From CAVXHQ01 sp963789535 (GTDB lineage: Bacteria; Pseudomonadota; Alphaproteobacteria; Rhodobacterales; Rhodobacteraceae), in assembly GCA_963789535.1 (NCBI GenBank), contig CAWBKU010000005.1:1302001-1366000 (forward strand): 64,000 bases of DNA, given 5' to 3'. Under the pieces are notes generated by a model. That model saw only the letters and a list, made by a program, of their open reading frames with translations, did not search any database and was not told the DNA's origin. Positions 51,924 to 60,734 of the stretch are shown here, piece after piece (the first letter of the stretch is position 1; each line of letters begins with the position of its first letter). Both the position numbers and the translations under genes were made by a program.

Positions 51924-53240
51924 ATGAGCGATACCCACGCACAGACCGCGGCCTATGTCCGCGAGAGCATGCTGCCGCAGGCCGCACCGCCAAACATGCA
52001 GTCCGGCGCCGTCAAATGGATGCGCGACAACCTGTTCTCGAGTTGGCTGAGCGCCATCCTGACCGTCCTCGCCCTCGCCGCGATCTGGTGGATTGTGTCG
52101 CATACGTTCCCGTGGATGTGGAATGGCATCTGGGTCGCCGATTCGCTGTCGCAGTGCCGCGAGGTCCGCGACGCGACGCTGGGGCCGGACGGATCGGCGG
52201 CCTGCTGGGCGGTGCTGACCGACCGCTGGCATCAGCTCGTCTTCGGTTATTATCCGGCAGGCCAGTACTGGCGCCCGGTGCTGGCGCTGGGGGTGTTCCT
52301 CGTCGGCGCGCTGCCGGTGCTGTTTTCGGCGCTGCCGCGCAGGATGCTGATCCTGACGGCGCTGATGCCCTTCGTCTGCTTCTGGCTGATCTGGGGCGGA
52401 TCGGTCTGGTATGCGGCGACGATCCTGCTCGGCCTCGTGATCGGCTATGTCGCGTACCGGTTCGCCGCGACGCGGATGTCGCCGGTGCTGGCGGGCCTTG
52501 CCGGGGTGGTTCTGGCGCTCCTCTACTTCTGGTTCGCGCAGGGCTCGCTTTCGGGGGATATCGGCCGTCTGATCCCGATCCGCCTTCAATCGGTCTCCTC
52601 GCGCGAGATCGGCGGCTTTGCCCTGTCGACGATCATCGGCCTTGCCGCGATCATCTTTTCGCTGCCCTTGGGCATCCTGCTGGCGCTGGGGCGGCAGTCG
52701 GACATGTTCATCATCCAGAAGCTCTCGGTCGGCTTCATCGAGATCATCCGCGGCGTGCCCCTGATCGTCTGGCTGTTCACCGCGCAGCTTCTGCTCAACT
52801 ACTTTCTGCCGCCCGGCACCAACTTCGACCTGACGCTGCGGGTCATCATCATGGTGACGTTCTTTTCCTCGGCCTATATCGCCGAGGTCGTGCGCGGCGG
52901 CCTCGCCGCCCTGCCCAAGGGCCAATACGAGGGCGCCGACAGCCTCGGCCTCGACTACTGGCAGTCGATGCGCCTGATCGTGCTGCCGCAGGCCCTCAAG
53001 ATCTCGATCCCCGGTATCGTCAACACCTTCATCGGCCTGTTCAAGGATACGACGCTGGTCCTGTTCATCGGCCTCTACGATCCGCTGGGCATCGCCGGCG
53101 CGATCCGTGCGACGACCGACTGGAACGGCATCTACTGGGAGCTGTTCATCTTCATCGGCCTGATGTTCTTCATCGTCTGCTTTTCGATGGGCCGCTATTC
53201 CCTCTATCTCGAGCGCAAGCTCCAACGCGAAAACCGGTAA
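51924..53240 (+). CDS. bztC: amino acid ABC transporter permease (BztC/AapM type)
   Basis: A 438-residue inner-membrane permease. The N-terminal stretch MLPQAAPPNMQSGAVKWMRD and several extra spans before the permease core are typical of AapM/BztC. IEIIRGVPLIVWLFTAQLLL and the EAA-like GLAALPKGQYEGADSLGLDY (near residue 330) define the core, with LPQALKISIPGIVNTFIGLF after it. It starts one base after the bztB stop and ends nine bases before bztD. Confidence 0.95.
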   Translation: MSDTHAQTAAYVRESMLPQAAPPNMQSGAVKWMRDNLFSSWLSAILTVLALAAIWWIVSHTFPWMWNGIWVADSLSQCREVRDATLGPDGSAACWAVLTDRWHQLVFGYYPAGQYWRPVLALGVFLVGALPVLFSALPRRMLILTALMPFVCFWLIWGGSVWYAATILLGLVIGYVAYRFAATRMSPVLAGLAGVVLALLYFWFAQGSLSGDIGRLIPIRLQSVSSREIGGFALSTIIGLAAIIFSLPLGILLALGRQSDMFIIQKLSVGFIEIIRGVPLIVWLFTAQLLLNYFLPPGTNFDLTLRVIIMVTFFSSAYIAEVVRGGLAALPKGQYEGADSLGLDYWQSMRLIVLPQALKISIPGIVNTFIGLFKDTTLVLFIGLYDPLGIAGAIRATTDWNGIYWELFIFIGLMFFIVCFSMGRYSLYLERKLQRENR

Positions 53241-53249
53241 GGAGAGATC

Positions 53250-54041
53250 ATGGCAGACCTGGCCAAGAAGAGCGGCGCCGACGCCGGCGGGATGGCGATC
53301 TCGGACGAGGTGGCGATCCAGATCACCAACATGAACAAGTGGTATGGACAGTTCCACGTGCTGCGCGACATCGACCTCACCGTCTATCGCGGCGAGCGGA
53401 TCGTGGTCTGCGGCCCGTCCGGGTCGGGCAAGTCGACGCTGATCCGCTGCATCAACCGCCTCGAGGAACATCAGGCGGGCATGATCCTCGTCGACGGGAC
53501 GGAACTGTCGTCCGATCTCAAGAACATCGACAAGATCCGGCGCGAGGTCGGCATGTGCTTTCAGCATTTCAACCTGTTTCCGCATCTGACGATCCTCGAG
53601 AACTGCACGCTGGCGCCGATCTGGGTCCGCAAGACACCGAAGAAGGAAGCCGAGGCGACGGCGATGCACTTTCTCGAAAAGGTAAAGATCCCCGAGCAGG
53701 CGAACAAATATCCCGGGCAATTGTCGGGCGGCCAGCAGCAGCGCGTCGCCATTGCGCGGTCCCTGTGCATGAAGCCGCGGATCATGCTGTTCGACGAGCC
53801 GACCTCCGCCCTCGACCCCGAGATGATCAAGGAGGTGCTCGACACCATGGTCAGCCTCGCCGAGGAGGGGATGACGATGATCTGCGTGACCCACGAGATG
53901 GGGTTCGCGCGGCAGGTGGCGAACCGCGTGATCTTCATGGATCAGGGCCAGATCGTCGAGCAGAACGAGCCGGAGGAATTCTTCAACCATCCGAAGTCGG
54001 AGCGGACCAAGCTTTTCCTGAGCCAGATCCTCGGGCACTGA
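53250..54041 (+). CDS. bztD: amino acid ABC transporter ATP-binding protein (BztD/AapP type)
   Basis: A 263-residue ATPase of the polar amino acid family. Walker A is GPSGSGKST (near residue 55), Q-loop FQHFNLFPHL, signature LSGGQQQR, Walker B IMLFDEPTSALDPE and H-loop CVTHEMGFAR. The N-terminal MNKWYGQFHVLRDIDLTVYRG is typical. AAGGAGA precedes the ATG. It completes the four-gene Bzt operon and is followed by a terminator shared with the convergent sixA. Confidence 0.96.
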   Translation: MADLAKKSGADAGGMAISDEVAIQITNMNKWYGQFHVLRDIDLTVYRGERIVVCGPSGSGKSTLIRCINRLEEHQAGMILVDGTELSSDLKNIDKIRREVGMCFQHFNLFPHLTILENCTLAPIWVRKTPKKEAEATAMHFLEKVKIPEQANKYPGQLSGGQQQRVAIARSLCMKPRIMLFDEPTSALDPEMIKEVLDTMVSLAEEGMTMICVTHEMGFARQVANRVIFMDQGQIVEQNEPEEFFNHPKSERTKLFLSQILGH

Positions 54042-54060
54042 AGGGAATGTCGGCAGACAG

Positions 54061-54099
54061 GGGCGCATCGCTGGCGGGCGGTGCGCCCTTTGCCGTTTT
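54061..54099. terminator. terminator after bztD
   Basis: GGGCGCA and TGCGCCC pair around a 14-base loop, followed by TTTGCCGTTTT. It lies 20 bases after bztD and in the gap between convergent bztD and sixA. It looks like a usable rho-independent terminator for the plus strand. Confidence 0.55.
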
Positions 54100-54153
54100 C
54101 GGGACGCCTCCCGCGGGGGAGTTATTGCGGCAACGTGAATGCGGGCGCGCGCG

Positions 54154-54627
54154 TCAGGGCAGGTCGTGCGGCGTGGTAAAGGCGGCGAGGCGCGGTTTCG
54201 GGCCGCCAAGGTCGAAGACCGCGGTGGCGCCCGTGGGGAAATCGGCGAAGCGGGGATGATCCGAGACGCCGAGCGCAGTGGCGAGTTCGCCGATGCCGGG
54301 GTTGTGTGCGACGAGGGCGAGTGTGTCGACGTCGGCCACGGCGATGAGCGTCTGCATCGTGGCGGGCGTCGCGTGGTAGAGGGCCGAGAGATATTGCAAA
54401 GGCAGCGGCGCGTCGAAGGCGGCAGCGACCAGCGCCCAGGTCTGTGCCGTGCGGGCCGCGTCCGAGCAGAGCACGAGATCGGGGGCGGGGGCGTTCGCGG
54501 CGAGCCATCGGCCGATCCGGGCCGCGTCGTGGCGGCCCCGGGCGTTCAGCGGCCGGGCGTGATCTCCCCCGGTGGGGTCGGCCCAGTCGGATTTCGCGTG
54601 CCGGATCAGGATCAGGGTTTGGGTCAG
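54154..54627 (-). CDS. sixA: phosphohistidine phosphatase SixA family protein, probable CTG start
   Basis: A histidine-phosphatase-superfamily protein of about 157 residues. The catalytic RHG-like motif is LILIRHAKSDWADP (near residue 4), the second half VLCSDAARTAQTWALV carries the Arg, and LVAHNPGIGELATALG holds the second His. Known SixA removes phosphate from histidine in a phosphorelay. No ATG, GTG or TTG start fits; a CTG at 54627-54625 overlaps the argB stop (CTGA) and gives the length expected for the family. Either CTG is used or one base in the start is wrong. Confidence 0.8.
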   Translation of the reverse strand: MTQTLILIRHAKSDWADPTGGDHARPLNARGRHDAARIGRWLAANAPAPDLVLCSDAARTAQTWALVAAAFDAPLPLQYLSALYHATPATMQTLIAVADVDTLALVAHNPGIGELATALGVSDHPRFADFPTGATAVFDLGGPKPRLAAFTTPHDLP

Positions 54628-55517
54628 GACTGGCGCCCTTTGACGCGCGGTTCGGTCGAGCGGATGATCGAGCCTGCGCCATGTTCGGTGAAGAGTTCGA
54701 GCAGCGTGGCGTTGGGCAGGCGGCCGTCGAGGATGACGACCGCGCGCACGCCCTGTTCGAGGGCGGCGAGCGCCGTCTCGGTCTTGGGGATCATGCCGCC
54801 CGCGATCTGGCCGTCGGCGATCATGCTGCGGACCTGTTCGGGGGAGAGTTGCGTCACGACCTCGCCCGACGCATCCTTGACGCCGGACACATCGGTCAGG
54901 AGCAGCAGGCGATCGGCCTGGAGCGCGCCCGCGATGGCGCCCGCGGCGGTGTCGCCGTTCACGTTGTAGGTCTCGTTGCTGTTCATCCCGGTCGCCACAG
55001 GCGCCACGACGGGAATGATTCCGGCGGTGTAGAGGTCGCGCAGCACCTGCACGTTCATCTCGCAGGGGCGCCCGACGAAGCCCAGTTCGGGATCGTCCGG
55101 TTCGGCGACCATCATGTCGTCGTCCTTTCCCGACAGGCCGACCGCGCGGCCGCCCTCGTCCATGATCGCCTGCACGATGCGCTTGTTCACGAGGCCGGTC
55201 AGCACCATTTCGACGACCTCGACGGTGGCCTTGTCGGTCACGCGTTTGCCGCGCACGAATTCGGACTTGATGCCCAGTTTCGAGAGCATCTCGTTGATCA
55301 TCGGGCCACCGCCGTGGACCACGACGGGGTTCATGCCGACCTGTTTCATCAGGACGATGTCGCGGGCGAATTCGGCCATCGCGGCCTCGTCGCCCATGGC
55401 GTTGCCGCCGAATTTCACCACCACGACGGCGCCTGAGTAGCGTTGCAGATAGGGCAGCGCCTCGGAGAGGGTCTTGGCCGTGGCCATCCAGTCGCGGTTC
55501 ATGTCCTGCGTCCTCAT
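54624..55517 (-). CDS. argB: acetylglutamate kinase
   Basis: A 297-residue enzyme of arginine synthesis, phosphorylating N-acetyl-L-glutamate. YSGAVVVVKFGGNAMGD near residue 28 holds the phosphate-binding Gly residues, VVVHGGGPMINEMLSKLG near residue 65 the glutamate site, and NETYNVNGDTAAGAIAGAL and GGMIPKTETALAALE are typical. The ATG at 55517 has GGAGG six bases upstream; an internal Met six codons later has a weaker site. It follows engB by 33 bases on the minus strand. Confidence 0.96.
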   Translation of the reverse strand: MRTQDMNRDWMATAKTLSEALPYLQRYSGAVVVVKFGGNAMGDEAAMAEFARDIVLMKQVGMNPVVVHGGGPMINEMLSKLGIKSEFVRGKRVTDKATVEVVEMVLTGLVNKRIVQAIMDEGGRAVGLSGKDDDMMVAEPDDPELGFVGRPCEMNVQVLRDLYTAGIIPVVAPVATGMNSNETYNVNGDTAAGAIAGALQADRLLLLTDVSGVKDASGEVVTQLSPEQVRSMIADGQIAGGMIPKTETALAALEQGVRAVVILDGRLPNATLLELFTEHGAGSIIRSTEPRVKGRQS

Positions 55518-55550
55518 GCGTGCCTCCGGTTCGAGGGGTCTTCTGGGGGA

Positions 55551-56198
55551 TCAGTCTATGGCGGCGATGATCGCGCGCAAGGTCTCGATGCCGTCGCCCT
55601 TGTCCGAGGATGTGAGCACGATCTCGGGGAAGGCGGCGGGGTGACGGCGGAGCGCCGCGCGGGTGATCTCGATGCTCGTCTCGAGGTCGGCGGCACCCGG
55701 CTTGTCGATCTTGGTCATCACCACCTGAAAGGTGACGGCGGCCTTGTCGAGAAGGGCCATGATCTCCTCGTCGACCGGTTTGGCGCCATGTCGCGAATCG
55801 ACAAGGACGAAGGCCCGGCGCAGGGTCTGGCGGCCCGCGAGGTAGGATTTCAGCAATTTCTGCCATTTCTCGACGACGGCCAGCGGCGCGTTGGCAAAGC
55901 CGTAGCCGGGCAGGTCGACGAGGTAGTGCGCCTCGGCCAGGGCGAAGAAGTTGATCTCCTGCGTCCGGCCGGGTGTGTTCGACGCCCGCGCCAGCGCCTT
56001 GCGCCCCGTCAGCGCATTGATAAGCGTCGACTTGCCGACGTTGGAGCGGCCGGCAAAGCAGACCTCGGCGCGGTCGGCGTCGGGCAGGCCGGACATCGCG
56101 ACGACGCCCTTGACGAAGGTCGTCTCGCCCGCGAAGAGCTTGCGGCCGCGCTCGCGGGCATCCTCGTCCGGCTCATCTGCAAAGGGGAACGGCAACAT
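55551..56198 (-). CDS. engB: ribosome biogenesis GTP-binding protein EngB/YsxC
   Basis: A 215-residue GTPase for late assembly of the large ribosomal subunit. G1 is GRSNVGKSTLIN (near residue 50), G3 is DLPGYGFA (near residue 95), G4 is TKIDKPG (near residue 162) and G5 is TSSDKGDG. The ATG follows the MOSC stop directly (TGAATG), so translation is probably coupled. The run yidC-MOSC-engB-argB is common in Rhodobacteraceae. Confidence 0.95.
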   Translation of the reverse strand: MLPFPFADEPDEDARERGRKLFAGETTFVKGVVAMSGLPDADRAEVCFAGRSNVGKSTLINALTGRKALARASNTPGRTQEINFFALAEAHYLVDLPGYGFANAPLAVVEKWQKLLKSYLAGRQTLRRAFVLVDSRHGAKPVDEEIMALLDKAAVTFQVVMTKIDKPGAADLETSIEITRAALRRHPAAFPEIVLTSSDKGDGIETLRAIIAAID

Positions 56199-56945
56199 TC
56201 AGAGCACCCGTGCTTCGTCGCCCGGGGCCACCGCGCCCGATTTCGTCACCACGGCATAGACGCCGAAATCAATGTGGCCCCAGCCGGAAGACAGGCCCGC
56301 GAGCGTGTCGGCGGTGCGGGCGCCGGTCGCGGTGTCGATCTGCGTGGCGACGCAGCGGGTGATGCGTTCGCGGACCTCGAGTTCGACGTCACCGATGTGC
56401 AGCGTCCTGCCGATCCAGTCCCATTCGGCCCAAGCGGGCGCGCCGTCGAGCCAGATGTTGCCGCGGAACCGCTGTTGTTCCAGCGGCGTGCCGATGTGCT
56501 CCGCCAGGGCCGCGAGGCTGCTGGTCGACAGGATCGAGACGGAAGGGAAGGGGCTGTCGGTCCAGCCGACGGCGGGCGCGCGCAGGATGCGGACGGGGGC
56601 GGCGCGGGCGGGGTCGAGGAGGGGGGCCAGCCAGTCGAAGAAGCGCTGCGCATCGCTCTCGGGGTGGAAGGAGAGCGGTGCCAGATCGGGGTGGGTGAGC
56701 GTGACCCCGGTGCCATCTTCCGATAGGGTCGCGGCCATGGCCATGAGCGTGCCGGTCTTGGCGCCGCGGGCAAAGTTCATGCAGGGCGCCCAGGCGGTGC
56801 CGTCGGCCTTGCCCCCCTCGACCAGCACCGCCCAGAGGCGGTCGCCGGGGACGGTCTGACCAGCGGTCAGGGCGACGGAACGCAGCGCCTCGAAGCCGTG
56901 GCCCTTGATCGGATGGCGCCAGAGGGCGGCGACGCGCGCGTTCAT
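56199..56945 (-). CDS. MOSC domain-containing protein
   Basis: A 248-residue protein with the MOSC fold, which handles sulfur or molybdenum-linked chemistry in known members. The N-terminal beta-barrel opens with VAALWRHPIKGHGFEAL, as in MOSC proteins of this family. PSVSILSTSSLAALAEHIG is typical, and ITRCVATQIDTATGAR near residue 200 contains the conserved Cys that carries persulfide in this family. It starts inside the yidC stop (TGATG) and ends right before engB. Confidence 0.88.
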   Translation of the reverse strand: MNARVAALWRHPIKGHGFEALRSVALTAGQTVPGDRLWAVLVEGGKADGTAWAPCMNFARGAKTGTLMAMAATLSEDGTGVTLTHPDLAPLSFHPESDAQRFFDWLAPLLDPARAAPVRILRAPAVGWTDSPFPSVSILSTSSLAALAEHIGTPLEQQRFRGNIWLDGAPAWAEWDWIGRTLHIGDVELEVRERITRCVATQIDTATGARTADTLAGLSSGWGHIDFGVYAVVTKSGAVAPGDEARVL

Positions 56946-58816
56946 CAGCGTTTGGGTGCGGGTTTGTCGCCCGGCTTGGCGAGACTCGGGCGCTTGTTGC
57001 TGTTGACGGCCTCCACGGCCTTCGGTTTTCCGCGGATGTTGCCGAAGATGTCGGGCCGCGAGCCGTGGCTGCGCATGATGAGGTATTGCTGGACGAAGGT
57101 GATCGTATTGTTGGCGATCCAGTAGAGCACGAGACCGGAGGCGAAGCTGCCGAGCATGAACATGAAGACCCAGGGCATCCAGGCAAAGATCATCTTTTGC
57201 GTGGCATCCGTCGGTGCCGGGTTCAGCTTTTGCTGCATGTACATCGAGATGCCGAGGATGATCGGCAGGACGCCCAGCGAGAAGAGGAAGAAGATCGACC
57301 CCGGTTCCGGCGTGCCCCAGGGCAGCAGGCCGAACAGGTTCAGGATCGACGACGGATCGGGCGCCGACAGGTCGCGGATCCAGCCGAGCCAGGGGGCGTG
57401 GCGCAGCTCGATGGTGACGAAGATCACCTTGTAGAGCGAGAAGAAGATCGGGATCTGCAACAGGATCGGCAGGCAGCCCGAGGCCGGGTTCACCTTGTTG
57501 TCCTTGTAGAGCTTCATCATGCCCTGCTGCATCGCCTGCTTGTCGTCGCCGGTCCGCTCCTTGAGCTTTTCCATCTCCGGCTGGAGTTCCTTCATCCGGG
57601 CCATCGAGACATAGGACTTGTAGGCCAGCGGCAGCAGGATCGCCTTGATCGTCAGGGTCAGCAGGATGATCGCCCAGCCCATGTTGCCGATCACGCCGTT
57701 GAAGAAGTGCAGCAGCCAGAAGATCGGCTTGGTAAGGAAGAAGAACATCCCCCAGTCGATCGAATCGATGAATCCCTGAACGCCCGCATCCTCGTAGGCG
57801 CGGATCGTCGCCCATTCCTTGGCACCGGCATAGAGCTGACTCTGGCTCGAGGCGGTTTCGCCGGGGGCCACGGTCTGCACCGGATAGACGGCCTCGGTCT
57901 GATAGATGTTGGTCGCCGCGACATAGCGCGCCGTCGAGGTGAAGGCGGCGCCGGGGGTCGGGATGAGCGTCGTCATCCAGTATTTGTCGGTAAACCCGAT
58001 CCAGCCGTTCTCGGCGACGTCGATGCGGTCCATCAGGCGGCCGTCGGCGGTCGGGTCGAAATCGGGCATGTCGGAGTAGTCGATCTCCTGCAATTCGCCG
58101 TCCGACATCCGCACCACGCCCTCGTGCAGGATGAAGAAGCCCTGGCCATCCGGCTCTCCGTGGCGCGCGATGATGCCGTAGGGGGCGAGGGCGACGGGCG
58201 CGTCGGTGGTGTTCTCGACCGTCTGGGTGACGGTGAACATGTATTCCTCGTCGACCGCCATCTCGCGCCGGAAGACGAGGCCCGCGCCGTTGTCCCAGGA
58301 CAGCGTCACCGGGGTGGCGGCGGTCAGCGTCTCGCCATCCTCGAGGGACCAGAGCGTGTTCGGGCCGGGAACGGCGGCGCCGTCGAGGCCGCCGCTCGGC
58401 GCCCAGCCATAGAGCGCGTAATAGGCGTCGACGCCGCCCTCGGGGTCGAGCAGGCGCACCAGATCCGATCCGGGGTCGAGCGTCTCGCGGTAGGTCGCGA
58501 GCGCCAGATCGTCGATCCGTCCGCCGCGCAACGAGATCGAGCCGGTCAGATAGGGCGTCTCGACCGGGACGCGGGCGGCCTCGGGCAGGTCGGCGGCGGG
58601 CGTCTCCCCGGTTGCGGGCAGCGCGGTCTCGCCGGGCGCCGTCGCCGTCGGGGTTGCCACGCCGGTCGCGTCGGGCGTCGTTTCGCCCGCCGCGACGGGG
58701 CTGTCGGGGGTCAGCGCGGGTGAGACCTCTTCGGGAGGAAAAATCAGGAACCACACGAGGATGACGAGAAAGCTGAGCGCCGTCGCGAGGATGAGGTTCT
58801 TGTTCTGGTCGTCCAT
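56945..58816 (-). CDS. yidC: membrane protein insertase YidC
   Basis: A 623-residue inner-membrane insertase. Span 1 is at residues 8-26 (LILATALSFLVILVWFLIF), followed by a long Pro/Ala/Thr-rich linker and the large periplasmic domain. The conserved core starts with GWAIILLTLTIKAILLPLAY (near residue 360), followed by the charged hairpin (MKELQPEMEKLKERTGDDKQ) and the later spans. The basic tail (KPAPKR) probably helps ribosome contact. It starts a four-gene run with MOSC, engB and argB. Confidence 0.97.
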   Translation of the reverse strand: MDDQNKNLILATALSFLVILVWFLIFPPEEVSPALTPDSPVAAGETTPDATGVATPTATAPGETALPATGETPAADLPEAARVPVETPYLTGSISLRGGRIDDLALATYRETLDPGSDLVRLLDPEGGVDAYYALYGWAPSGGLDGAAVPGPNTLWSLEDGETLTAATPVTLSWDNGAGLVFRREMAVDEEYMFTVTQTVENTTDAPVALAPYGIIARHGEPDGQGFFILHEGVVRMSDGELQEIDYSDMPDFDPTADGRLMDRIDVAENGWIGFTDKYWMTTLIPTPGAAFTSTARYVAATNIYQTEAVYPVQTVAPGETASSQSQLYAGAKEWATIRAYEDAGVQGFIDSIDWGMFFFLTKPIFWLLHFFNGVIGNMGWAIILLTLTIKAILLPLAYKSYVSMARMKELQPEMEKLKERTGDDKQAMQQGMMKLYKDNKVNPASGCLPILLQIPIFFSLYKVIFVTIELRHAPWLGWIRDLSAPDPSSILNLFGLLPWGTPEPGSIFFLFSLGVLPIILGISMYMQQKLNPAPTDATQKMIFAWMPWVFMFMLGSFASGLVLYWIANNTITFVQQYLIMRSHGSRPDIFGNIRGKPKAVEAVNSNKRPSLAKPGDKPAPKR

Positions 58817-59013
58817 GACAGCCGCCGTCTCGATGCTATGGGGGATCAGGGGCGGTTCAACAGGGACAGGGGTGAAAGGTCAAGCGGTTTTGGCCCGCGG
58901 GGACAGGGCGGCGCGCGCGAGTTGCGGCCCCGACTGCCGCTTGCCGCGGCGTCTCGGGGCGAGCGCGTGGGTCGACGTGTCGCCCGCCCGACGCCGGCGG
59001 GGCGGCGCCGCCC

Positions 59014-60645
59014 TCACGCCGAGCGGGCGCGGAGCTGAACGGGATCCGGCAGCCGTCCGGCGTGGGCGGCGATCCAGGCGTCGGTCTCGGACAGGGGCAT
59101 CGGCCGGGCGATACCGAAGCCCTGCACATAGGCACAACCGAGTTTGCGCAGCATCGCGTGTTCGGCGTCGGTCTCGACCCCCTCGGCCAGCGCCTCGAGG
59201 CCGAGACGCTCGGCCATGGTCAGGATCGCGGCGACCATGTCCTGCTGTTCGGCATCCTCGTCGATCCGGCTGACGAAGGTGCGGTCGATCTTGATCCGGG
59301 CGATGGAAAAGCGGCGGATCGAGGTGATCGAGGCGTGTCCGGTGCCGAAATCGTCCAGATCGAGACGGCACCCCATCGCCGCCAGCCGCGAGAGGTTGCG
59401 CGCCACCATATCGTCGCGCTGACCGGCGACGACGGTTTCCAGAACCTCGATGGTCAGGCGTGCCGGCGCGAGGCCCTGCGCGGCCAGTTCGGCGGCGATG
59501 TGGTCGGCAAGGTCGGGATCGGAGAGTTCGTGGGTCGAGAAATTGACCCCGACCTGCGGCACGACGAGGCCCGCATCCTCCCAGTGGCGCATCGCCGACA
59601 GCGCCTCGCGCGTCATCAGGTGGCCGAGGCCGTCCATGAGCCCCGCCTCTTCGATGGCCGGCAGGAACTCGCTCGGGGGGATCATGCCCCGCTCGGGGTG
59701 GTGCCAGCGGGCCAGCGTCTCGAATCCGGTCAGCCTGCCGGTGGCGGTGGCGGTCTGTGGTTGAAAGAACGGGCGGATCTGGCCGTCGCGCAGGGCGTCC
59801 GCGACCTGTCCCGAGAGGCGGCGACGGCCCTCGATCCGGTCGAACATCGCGCGCGAGAAGCTGCGGACCGCGCCGGGCCCGCTGCGCTGCGCCTCGATCA
59901 TCGCGCTCATCGCGGCCTGAACCAGCGCCTCGCCGCTGCGAAACGCCGCGGTCGGCGCCGCGGCGACGCCTTCCGGGCGCAGGCGGTCCGCATCCAGACG
60001 GTCGGGCAGCGCGAAGCCGATCGAGAACGACGGATAGACGTTGCCCGACGGCAGCCGGATCGGCGCACTCAGCGTGGCCTGCACCGAACTGGCGAAACGG
60101 ATCGCCTCCTCGAGCGTGGCGCAGCGTTCGGGCGCCGCGGCGATGAGAAAGCAGGGCCCTTCGAGACGAACGGCAAGATCGCGATGGTCGAGCAGGCCCG
60201 TCAACCGGTTGCGACAGGTTGCGAGCAGGGCGGCGCGGGCATCGTGGGACTGGCGTTCCTCGAGTTGCTTGTAGTGGTCGAGCTCGACGGCAAAGACGCC
60301 CGACACCTGCCCCGGGGCGCGCGCCGTCCGCAGGGCCGCGTCGAGGGCGGCGACGATGCCCGCGCGGGTCAGTTCGGTGCCGTGGACCTGCCCGGGACGG
60401 GACAGGAGCAACACGACAACCAGCACCATCACACCGAGGCCGACGATCCCGATCCCGATGGCGGTGGCATGGACCGCGTGCCCCTGCGTCACCACGAAAC
60501 GCCCCACCGCCACACCCGTCGCCGCCAGTCCAAGCAGATAGACGCCCATGAGCGTCAGCCGGAGCGGGGAAAGAGCGGCGCCGTGCCGGAGCAGCGGCGC
60601 AGGCGCGACAGCGGTGTCGCAGAGGTCGTTCACGTGGTGCGGCAC
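59014..60645 (-). CDS. membrane-anchored protein with degenerate GGDEF and intact EAL domain
   Basis: A 543-residue protein. Two membrane spans are predicted at about residues 32-50 and 62-82. Residues about 110-270 fold like a GGDEF domain but have RLEGPCFL where GG(D/E)EF should be, so they probably do not make c-di-GMP. The EAL domain (about 285-535) looks active: FETLARWHHPE (EAL variant ETL), VNFSTHEL, EVLET, DLDDFGTGHAS, KIDRTF and EALAEGVET are present. It therefore probably hydrolyses c-di-GMP, perhaps with the GGDEF part as GTP sensor. The start is GTG. Confidence 0.88.
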   Translation of the reverse strand: MPHHVNDLCDTAVAPAPLLRHGAALSPLRLTLMGVYLLGLAATGVAVGRFVVTQGHAVHATAIGIGIVGLGVMVLVVVLLLSRPGQVHGTELTRAGIVAALDAALRTARAPGQVSGVFAVELDHYKQLEERQSHDARAALLATCRNRLTGLLDHRDLAVRLEGPCFLIAAAPERCATLEEAIRFASSVQATLSAPIRLPSGNVYPSFSIGFALPDRLDADRLRPEGVAAAPTAAFRSGEALVQAAMSAMIEAQRSGPGAVRSFSRAMFDRIEGRRRLSGQVADALRDGQIRPFFQPQTATATGRLTGFETLARWHHPERGMIPPSEFLPAIEEAGLMDGLGHLMTREALSAMRHWEDAGLVVPQVGVNFSTHELSDPDLADHIAAELAAQGLAPARLTIEVLETVVAGQRDDMVARNLSRLAAMGCRLDLDDFGTGHASITSIRRFSIARIKIDRTFVSRIDEDAEQQDMVAAILTMAERLGLEALAEGVETDAEHAMLRKLGCAYVQGFGIARPMPLSETDAWIAAHAGRLPDPVQLRARSA

Positions 60646-60734
60646 CGCAAAATCCCGTTCAGGGCGCCGACCGTGGCCTTGCCAAAGTCCGCGCTGTTCG
60701 GAATCACCCTAGCCGCGCAATGGTATGTCGCCGG

